This document shows, one piece after another, positions 7,365-12,109 of a stretch of DNA of 12,109 bases; position 1 is the stretch's first letter, and each line of letters begins with the position of its first letter. The translations under genes and the position numbers were made by a program. Origin of the DNA: a bacterium (GTDB taxonomy: Bacteria; Desulfobacterota; Binatia; UBA12015); NCBI GenBank assembly GCA_018970825.1, contig JAGWVP010000042.1, forward strand, positions 1 to 12,109, written 5' to 3'. Under the pieces are notes generated by a model, which had not been told where the DNA came from, ran no database searches, and saw only the letters and a list, made by a program, of their open reading frames with translations.

Positions 7365-7369
7365 CCTCC
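7365..7369 (-). promoter_or_regulatory. Ribosome binding site of the secreted protein
   Basis: GGAGG on the minus strand, 8 bases before the ATG at 7354-7356. It fixes the start so that a signal peptide begins the protein. The same frame stays open much further upstream (to 10248), and this site argues against any longer product. Confidence 0.8.
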
Positions 7370-7496
7370 GTGGGGCGCGTCGACCCCGCCCTGGGGCCAC
7401 CGCGCTGGCCCGCAGGCTTCCACCGGGGCGGAGTCGGGTCAACGAAGTTCGCGCCGGAAAGCGGAGCGGCGGTACGAGGTACCCCGGAACGGCTTC

Positions 7497-8504
7497 TCAG
7501 CCGGGTCCGTGCAGGTCCCGGACGACCTCGGCCGTCGTCTCGGGGCCGAGCATCGCCGTGAACGCGAGGCGGTCGACGAGTCCGTCGCAGCGCGCGCGCA
7601 GAGCGTCGGCAAGGTGCCCGGGGGCGGCCACGACCGCGAACGCCTCGAGGACGTCGTCGGAGACCCGGTCGCCCATCTCGGCCCAGCGGCCCTCCCGCGA
7701 CAGGCGGTGGAGTTCGTCGGCGAGATCGTTCCAGCCGTGGAGTTCCAGCACGGGCCTGTACGACGGCGTCGAGCCGTAGAACGCGAGCTGGCTCTTCGCC
7801 ATCGACCGGGATGCCTCGACCTCCGCGTCGTCGCGCCCGGTCACGACGAAGACCGGGCAGCAGACCTCGAAATCGCGCCGCCGACGGCCGCCGCGGGCGA
7901 GCCCCCGCTCGATCGCCGGCAGCGTCACCTCGCGCAGGTAGCGCGCGGTGGTGAAGCCGTGCGCGACGAAGCCGTCGGCGACCTCTCCGGCGACCTCGGT
8001 CATCCGCGGGTTCACGCCCGCGATCATGACCTTGGGGGGCCCGAACGAGACGTTCCCGGGCCGGAACATCGGCGTCATCAGCGTGTGCGAGTAGAACTCG
8101 CCCCGGAAGTCGAGCTTCGCGTCGAAGGTCCACGCGTCCCAGATGGCCCGCATCGCGAGCACGAACTCCCGCATGCGCGCGGCCGGCTTCGACCACGGCA
8201 TGCCGAAGCGCCGGACGACGTGGGCGCGCACCTGCGAGCCGAGACCCAGGATGAAGCGCCCGCGCGAGTAGCCGTTCAGGTCGAACCCGAGTTGCGCGAC
8301 CGTCATCGGGCTTCGCGCGAAGGCGACCGCGACCGAGGTCATGAGGCGAAGCCGCTCGGTGTGCTCGGCGGCGAGCGCGAGCGGGAGGAAGGGATCGTTC
8401 GAGACCTCGGCCGCGAGTCCCGCGTCGAAACCGGTGCGTTCGAGTTCGGTCGCGCGCGCCGCGACGCCCTCGAGGTCGAGCGGGAGGATGCCGTCCACCT
8501 TCAT
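7497..8504 (-). CDS. Luciferase-like (LLM class) oxidoreductase, probably F420-dependent, TIGR03617-like
   Basis: The 335-residue product is a bacterial-luciferase-like TIM-barrel oxidoreductase. Visible family features are MTSVAVAFARSPMTVAQLGFD from 55, GRFILGLGSQVRAHVVRRFG from 82, IWDAW at 121-125, and the late-barrel strand PKVMIAGVNPRMTEVAGEVADGFVAHGF at 157-184. From memory this pattern fits the mycobacterial and deltaproteobacterial F420-dependent subgroup described by TIGR03617. FMN use cannot be excluded, because no F420 biosynthesis gene is in the window. The substrate is unknown; relatives are often found near lipid or steroid catabolism genes, as here. I chose the ATG at 8502-8504, giving the usual MKVDGILP-type start; its GGAG is only 3 bases away. 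A GTG at 8535-8537 would add 11 residues. It starts 154 bases from divergent pgi and ends 140 bases before the secreted-protein gene. Confidence 0.9.
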   Translation of the reverse strand: MKVDGILPLDLEGVAARATELERTGFDAGLAAEVSNDPFLPLALAAEHTERLRLMTSVAVAFARSPMTVAQLGFDLNGYSRGRFILGLGSQVRAHVVRRFGMPWSKPAARMREFVLAMRAIWDAWTFDAKLDFRGEFYSHTLMTPMFRPGNVSFGPPKVMIAGVNPRMTEVAGEVADGFVAHGFTTARYLREVTLPAIERGLARGGRRRRDFEVCCPVFVVTGRDDAEVEASRSMAKSQLAFYGSTPSYRPVLELHGWNDLADELHRLSREGRWAEMGDRVSDDVLEAFAVVAAPGHLADALRARCDGLVDRLAFTAMLGPETTAEVVRDLHGPG

Positions 8505-8646
8505 GCGCTCCGCATACGACGGCGTGTCCGCCCGCACCAGCGACCCACGCGGTTCCGCGGCCGTCGGTTGAACCCTTCGCGCCGGCGTGGGAGCCTCCGA
8601 CGCCCGCGCGGCGCCGCGATCGACGCGGGCCGCGGCGGCTGACCGC

Positions 8647-8652
8647 AGGAGG
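8647..8652 (+). promoter_or_regulatory. Ribosome binding site of pgi
   Basis: A full AGGAGG, 6 bases before the ATG at 8659, is the best ribosome site in the window. It rules out the in-frame upstream start at 8587, which would add 24 arginine/alanine-rich residues with no family match. Confidence 0.85.
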
Positions 8653-8658
8653 ACATCG

Positions 8659-10305
8659 ATGAGCCAGGCACGGCCGGTCCCGACCGACCTCGACGAGTGG
8701 AAGGCCCTCGCGGCCCACCATGCGCGGATCCGCGACGCGCACCTGCGCGAGATGTTCGCCGGGGATCCCGGCCGTGCCGATCGCTTCTCGGCCCGGGTGG
8801 GCGACGTGTTCCTCGACTACTCGAAGAACCGCATCGACGCCGAGACGATCCGACTGCTGATCGCGCTCGCCGAACGCTCGGGGCTCCGGGCCGGAATCGA
8901 GGCGATGTTCACGGGCGAGAAGATCAACGTGACCGAGGGGCGCGCGGTGCTCCACACGGCGCTCCGCGCACCGCGCGACGCCCGCATCCTCGTCGACGGC
9001 GAGGACGTCGTCCCCGGAGTCCACGAGGTGCTCGACCGCATGGCGGCGTTCTCCGACCGCGTCCGCAGCGGAGCGTGGAAGGGTGCGACCGGCAAGCGGA
9101 TCCGCAACGTCGTGAACGTGGGCATCGGCGGCTCGGACCTCGGTCCGGCGATGGCCTACGAGGCACTGCGCGCCTTCAGCGACCGCTCGATGCGCTTCGG
9201 CTTCGTCTCGAACGTCGACGCGACCGACTTCGTCGAGACCGTTCGCGGGATGGACCCGGCCGAGACGCTGTTCATCGTGGCCTCGAAGACCTTCACGACG
9301 CTCGAGACGATGAACAACGCGCGCACCGCCCGCGACTGGCTGCTCGCGTCGCTGAAGGACGAATCCGCGGTGCGCAACCACTTCGTCGCGGTGTCGACGA
9401 ACGCGTCCGAGGTGTCGAAGTTCGGCATCGACACCGACAACATGTTCGGCTTCTGGGACTGGGTCGGGGGGCGCTACAGCTACGACTCGTCGGTCGGGCT
9501 CTCGCTCATGCTCGCGATCGGGCCCGACGGCTTCCGCGACATGCTCGCGGGCTTTCGCCTGGTCGACGAACACTTCCGCACGACCCCGCTCGAGTCCAAC
9601 GTGCCCGCTCTGCTCGGCCTCGTCGGGCTCTGGTACGACGACTTCTTCGGCGCCGAGACGGTCGCGATCCTGCCCTACAGCCAGTACCTCGCGCGCTTCC
9701 CGGCCTACCTCCAGCAGCTCGACATGGAGAGCGACGGCAAGTCGGTCGACCGCGAGGGTCGCCCGATCACGACCTACCAGACCGGCCCGATCGTGTGGGG
9801 GCAGCCCGGCACGAACGGCCAGCACGCCTACTACCAGCTCATCCACCAGGGGACGAAGATCATCCCCTGCGACTTCATCGGCTTCTGCAAGCCGAACAAC
9901 GAGCTCGGCCTCCACCACGACCTGCTCATGGCGAACTTCTTCGCGCAGACCGAGGCGCTCGCCTTCGGCAAGACCGCCGAGGAGGTGCGCGCCGAGGGCG
10001 TCGCCGAGGCGCAGGTGCCGCACCGGACCTTCCGCGGCAACCACCCGACGAACACCCTGCTGGTCGAGTGCGAGCTCACGCCGAACGTGCTGGGCCAGCT
10101 GGTCGCGATCTACGAGCACAAGGTCTTCACGCAGGGCTGGATCTGGAACATCAACTCCTTCGACCAGTGGGGCGTCGAACTCGGCAAGGTGCTCGCGAAC
10201 CGCATCGTGCCGCAGCTCCAGTCGCCGACGGAGCCTGCGCTCGAGCACGACGGCTCGACGAACGCGCTCATCCGGCGCTATCGCCGGATCCGGCGCGGGG
10301 GCTGA
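8659..10305 (+). CDS. pgi: Glucose-6-phosphate isomerase
   Basis: This 548-residue enzyme interconverts glucose 6-phosphate and fructose 6-phosphate in the cytoplasm, for glycolysis and gluconeogenesis. Its length is almost that of E. coli Pgi (549). The sugar-phosphate site blocks are present: NVGIGGSDLGP at 153-163 and SKTFTTLET at 209-217. So are both family signatures, DWVGGRYSYDSSVG at 267-280 and NSFDQWGVELGK at 499-510. The catalytic residues aligned with E. coli E355, H386 and K514 are E357, H389 and K510. A small oddity is the tyrosine at 275 after RYS, where most relatives have a small or aliphatic residue. The start is set by the strong AGGAGG. The gene is divergent from the luciferase-like gene and convergent with the CoA-transferase, so it is probably transcribed alone. 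The promoter should lie in 8505-8646, but I could not pick out a convincing -35/-10 pair. Confidence 0.98.
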   Translation: MSQARPVPTDLDEWKALAAHHARIRDAHLREMFAGDPGRADRFSARVGDVFLDYSKNRIDAETIRLLIALAERSGLRAGIEAMFTGEKINVTEGRAVLHTALRAPRDARILVDGEDVVPGVHEVLDRMAAFSDRVRSGAWKGATGKRIRNVVNVGIGGSDLGPAMAYEALRAFSDRSMRFGFVSNVDATDFVETVRGMDPAETLFIVASKTFTTLETMNNARTARDWLLASLKDESAVRNHFVAVSTNASEVSKFGIDTDNMFGFWDWVGGRYSYDSSVGLSLMLAIGPDGFRDMLAGFRLVDEHFRTTPLESNVPALLGLVGLWYDDFFGAETVAILPYSQYLARFPAYLQQLDMESDGKSVDREGRPITTYQTGPIVWGQPGTNGQHAYYQLIHQGTKIIPCDFIGFCKPNNELGLHHDLLMANFFAQTEALAFGKTAEEVRAEGVAEAQVPHRTFRGNHPTNTLLVECELTPNVLGQLVAIYEHKVFTQGWIWNINSFDQWGVELGKVLANRIVPQLQSPTEPALEHDGSTNALIRRYRRIRRGG

Positions 10306-10317
10306 GCGGAAGGGTCA

Positions 10318-10336
10318 CCCCGGGCCGCCTCCGGGG
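10318..10336. terminator. Hairpin 1 between convergent pgi and CoA-transferase genes
   Basis: CCCCGG (10318-10323) pairs with CCGGGG (10331-10336) around a 7-base loop, starting 13 bases after the pgi stop codon. The position suits a terminator for pgi, but no T-run follows. Rho-dependent ending, or simple chance in GC-rich DNA, is possible. Confidence 0.35.
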
Positions 10337-10357
10337 AGACGTCGTGCCCCCGGACGC

Positions 10358-10376
10358 CCGCCGCTCCGCTCGGCGG
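10358..10376. terminator. Hairpin 2 between convergent pgi and CoA-transferase genes
   Basis: CCGCCG (10358-10363) pairs with CGGCGG (10371-10376) around a 7-base loop, about 40 bases beyond the CoA-transferase stop. It has the same stem and loop lengths as the neighbouring hairpin. Together the two could serve as a two-way terminator in the 112-base gap. No T-run is seen on either strand. Confidence 0.35.
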
Positions 10377-10417
10377 CGCCGGGTGCGGGTGCCGCGTCGC
10401 GCGGAGCCCGCCTGCGC

Positions 10418-11731
10418 TCAGCCGGCGACGCGTCCGCGGGAGGCGGCCCGCAGCTCCTCTCGAAACGCGGGGTCCGCGAGCCCGATCAGCGCCTCGGCGC
10501 GCTCGCGGTCGGTCAGGCCGAAGAGCTGCACCGTGCCGTGCTCGGTCGCGACGCGGTCGACCTGGTGCCTCGGCGTGGTCGCGATCGAGCCGGGCGGGAG
10601 GCGGTCGACGATGCGCGACCGCGGCGTCCCGTCGATCGTCTTCGTCGAGTGCAGGCAGAGGATCGACGTGCCGCCGTCGGACTCGCGCGCCCCGGTGACG
10701 AAGGACTCGTGCCCGCCCACGCCGGAGTGCTGGCGGCCCGCGACCGTGTCCGCGACCACCTGGCCGTGGAGGTCGATCATGATCGCGGCGTTCACGCTGA
10801 TCATGCGGCGGTTGCGCGAGACGATGCTCGCCGGGTTCGTCGACGACACCGGCAGGAAGCGCACCGGGGTGTCCCCGTCCAGCCAGTCGTAGAGCGCCTG
10901 CGAGCCCAGTCCGAAGGTCGCGACCGAGAAGCCGTCGTGCAGGCCCTTGCGGTTCGCGACCTTGCCCGCCTCGTGGAGGAGCATCACGCCGTCGACCACC
11001 ATCTCGGTGTGGATCCCGAAGTCGCCGCGCGGCCCGGCGGCGAGGATCGTCGCGATCTCGTTGGGCACGCTGCCGATCCCGAACTGCAGCGTCGCCCCGT
11101 CGGGGACGAGTTCGCCGACGAGCGCCGCGATCCTGCGGTCCCGGTCGTCGGGGCTCGACGCGGGCAGCGTGAAGAGCGGCGTGTCGCACTCGAGCAGGAC
11201 GTCGACCTCGCTCGCGTGGATGCGGTGGCCGCCGAGCTCCGGCAGCCCGCGCGTCCGGGGCATGCGCGGGTTGATCTCGGCGACCGCGAGGCGCGCGGGA
11301 TCGCACGCCGCCTCGAAGAAGGGGATCGCGCTCGCGCCCGCGTGGAGGCCGAACGACAGGAACCCGTCCTCGTCCGGCGGCGCGACCATCGAGGCGACGA
11401 TGCGCGGCTTCGTGCGGCGCGCGAGGATCTCGAGCCCGTGGAAGTCGGCGCTCACGTGTTCGATCGGTACTCCCGCGGCCGAGAGCATCCGCTCGACCGG
11501 GCCGAAGAACTGGCTCGCCACGAGCACGCCCGGGCGCGAGAGCAGGTCGTAGGGCTCCTGCAGGAGCGCGCAGAGCAGGCGCAGCCGCTCGAAGCGCTCG
11601 CGGCGTCCCAGCGCGCGCAGGAAGCCGGCCGGCTGCGCGGGGGCGAGCGGCAGCAGGACGTCGTCGACGTCGCGCACGAGCGCGGCCGCCTCCTCGGGAC
11701 TCCGGAGCCTGGATCGGTGGTCTTCTGCCAT
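10418..11731 (-). CDS. Acetyl-CoA hydrolase / 4-hydroxybutyrate CoA-transferase family protein
   Basis: This 437-residue class I CoA-transferase of the Cat1/AbfT group moves CoA between carboxylic acids (for example acetyl-CoA and 4-hydroxybutyrate, succinate or propionate) or hydrolyses acyl-CoA. The second half carries the family marks. These are FGIGSVPNEIA at 217-227, GIHTEMVVDG at 239-248 with E243 as the expected CoA-thioester-forming glutamate, and SVNAAIMIDLHGQVVADTVAG at 312-332. RQHSGVGG at 333-340 follows. In the first half, HVSADFHGLEIL and VAPPDEDGFLSFGLHAGAS are also typical. The ATG at 11729-11731 is preferred. A GTG at 11783-11785 would add 18 residues and overlap dedA, and neither has a clear ribosome site. 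The start is only 42 bases from the divergent dedA start. The CoA-transferase may serve the same acyl-CoA metabolism as the two ligases, but the specific acid cannot be told from sequence. Confidence 0.9.
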   Translation of the reverse strand: MAEDHRSRLRSPEEAAALVRDVDDVLLPLAPAQPAGFLRALGRRERFERLRLLCALLQEPYDLLSRPGVLVASQFFGPVERMLSAAGVPIEHVSADFHGLEILARRTKPRIVASMVAPPDEDGFLSFGLHAGASAIPFFEAACDPARLAVAEINPRMPRTRGLPELGGHRIHASEVDVLLECDTPLFTLPASSPDDRDRRIAALVGELVPDGATLQFGIGSVPNEIATILAAGPRGDFGIHTEMVVDGVMLLHEAGKVANRKGLHDGFSVATFGLGSQALYDWLDGDTPVRFLPVSSTNPASIVSRNRRMISVNAAIMIDLHGQVVADTVAGRQHSGVGGHESFVTGARESDGGTSILCLHSTKTIDGTPRSRIVDRLPPGSIATTPRHQVDRVATEHGTVQLFGLTDRERAEALIGLADPAFREELRAASRGRVAG

Positions 11732-11764
11732 GACGGGCACGCATGCTAGCGGAAAGTCGTCCGC

Positions 11765-11770
11765 GAGGGG
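11765..11770 (+). promoter_or_regulatory. Ribosome binding site of the DedA-family gene
   Basis: GAGGGG ends 3 bases before the ATG at 11774; its GAGG core gives a spacing of 5 bases. This supports the ATG as the start of the DedA-family protein. Confidence 0.6.
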
Positions 11771-11773
11771 ACC

Positions 11774-12109
11774 ATGATCGAGCACGCCCTGTCCGAGGCC
11801 CAGCCGTGGCTCGCCCGCTGGGGCGCGCTCGCCGTGTTCGCGACGATCTTCGTCGAGGGCCTCGGCATTCCCGCGCCCGGGCAGACCTTCCTCGTCGCGG
11901 GGGCCCTGCTCGCGGCTCGCGGCGAGGGGTCGTTCCCGGCGGTGCTCGCCGGCGCGTTCGCGGGATCGGCGCTCGGGCCGCTCGTGGGCTGGGCGATCGG
12001 GCGCTGGGGAGGCCGCGGGCTGCTCGAACGCCTCGGCGGCTCGCGTCTCGATCGCGTCGAGGCGGCCTTCGCGCGATGGGGTGGAGCACTCGTCGGGTTC
12101 GGTCGTTTC
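11774..12109 (+). CDS. DedA-family (SNARE-associated/VTT domain) membrane protein, N-terminal part
   Basis: The first 112 residues of an inner-membrane protein are present and the gene runs off the right edge. A hydrophobic segment (about 17-27) leads into FVEGLGIPAPGQTFLVAGALLAARG (26-50), the re-entrant DedA signature with its acidic residue (E28) and PxPG. The usual PGE is PGQ here. A second hydrophobic stretch (55-76) precedes a basic/amphipathic loop, and the fragment ends at GFGRF, which in DedA proteins leads into the conserved FxGRFxPxxR motif. Family members act in membrane homeostasis, some as undecaprenyl-phosphate or phospholipid flippases. The start is supported by a GAGGGG ribosome site. 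The gene is divergent from the CoA-transferase, with only 42 bases between starts, so one or both promoters must lie within the other gene. Confidence 0.88.
   Translation, partial: MIEHALSEAQPWLARWGALAVFATIFVEGLGIPAPGQTFLVAGALLAARGEGSFPAVLAGAFAGSALGPLVGWAIGRWGGRGLLERLGGSRLDRVEAAFARWGGALVGFGRF

Noticed and set aside
7402..7445. Possible minus-strand promoter for the secreted protein based on a TTGACC box near 7440.
   Set aside because: The sequence at the proper -10 distance (AAGCCT) is a poor match. It was left out of the feature list.
8568..8596. Possible pgi promoter with TTGAAC at 8568-8573.
   Set aside because: The base run 17 bases downstream (GAGCCT) does not resemble a -10 box, so the match is not better than chance.
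8607..8618. Perfect 12-base palindrome CGCGGCGCCGCG in the pgi leader, a possible operator.
   Set aside because: At this base composition several 12-base palindromes are expected by chance in 12 kb, and nothing else marks it as a binding site.
7357..10248. The frame of the secreted protein stays open upstream on the minus strand to 10248, which would make a protein of about 1680 residues.
   Set aside because: The extension runs through the luciferase-like gene in another frame and opposite pgi. Its translation is low-complexity and resembles no family. The signal peptide and strong GGAGG site at 7365-7369 fix the real start at 7356.
8697..10892. Long plus-strand open frame (about 731 codons) in another frame over pgi and opposite the CoA-transferase.
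   Set aside because: It is out of frame with pgi, arginine-rich and without any motif, and it crosses the two hairpins and two real genes.
10278..12089. Minus-strand open frame of about 603 codons over the CoA-transferase and dedA.
   Set aside because: It is a shifted frame of the CoA-transferase plus the antisense of dedA, and the translation is low-complexity.
1..12109. Search for tRNA or rRNA genes, CRISPR arrays, insertion sequences, integrases, toxin-antitoxin pairs or defence genes.
   Set aside because: None was seen. Genes are packed with gaps under about 215 bases, all recognisable genes are metabolic, housekeeping or surface types, and no direct repeats or composition break suggest an island.

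Overview
This is a strongly GC-rich chromosomal window with complete or partial reading frames for nine protein genes. I see no RNA gene, CRISPR array, insertion sequence, phage gene or plasmid function. Several features hint at a high-GC lineage of the old Deltaproteobacteria (Myxococcota or Binatota-like), or less likely an actinobacterium. These are a secreted protein with the cysteine-rich DUF4215-type repeat common in myxobacterial surface proteins, a luciferase-like probable F420-dependent oxidoreductase, and an acyl-CoA ligase of the FadD19 type. The placement is inference; no marker gene is present.

Six genes run on the minus strand from about 8504 down to 1. In transcription order they are a luciferase-like oxidoreductase (7497-8504), a secreted multidomain cysteine-rich protein (5209-7356), a FadD19-like acyl-CoA ligase (3490-5112), a type-2 ArgC (2391-3353), a second acyl-CoA ligase (769-2334) and the start of a DEAD-box RNA helicase (1-556, cut by the window edge). 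Their gaps are 56-212 bases, so they could form one loose operon or several units. The 212-base gap before the helicase holds a possible promoter and suggests a separate unit. On the right, pgi (8659-10305, plus) diverges from the oxidoreductase gene and converges on a CoA-transferase (10418-11731, minus). The CoA-transferase in turn diverges from a DedA-family membrane protein (11774 onward, plus, cut by the window edge).

Most of the content is metabolic. Two acyl-CoA ligases, a CoA-transferase and a luciferase-like oxidoreductase fit a bacterium that activates and degrades fatty, branched or steroid-like acids. ArgC (arginine biosynthesis) and Pgi (glycolysis/gluconeogenesis) are housekeeping enzymes with no obvious tie to these neighbours. 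The gene least explained by known families is the secreted protein at 5209-7356. It joins an N-terminal module of unknown function, an Ig-like domain, a dense cysteine block and a DNRLRE-like C-terminus.

I do not see convincing evidence for a new defence, mobile or regulatory system. The many long open frames opposite the real genes are what is expected at this base composition. Likewise the GC-rich inverted repeats are close to what chance would give, and are reported with low confidence.
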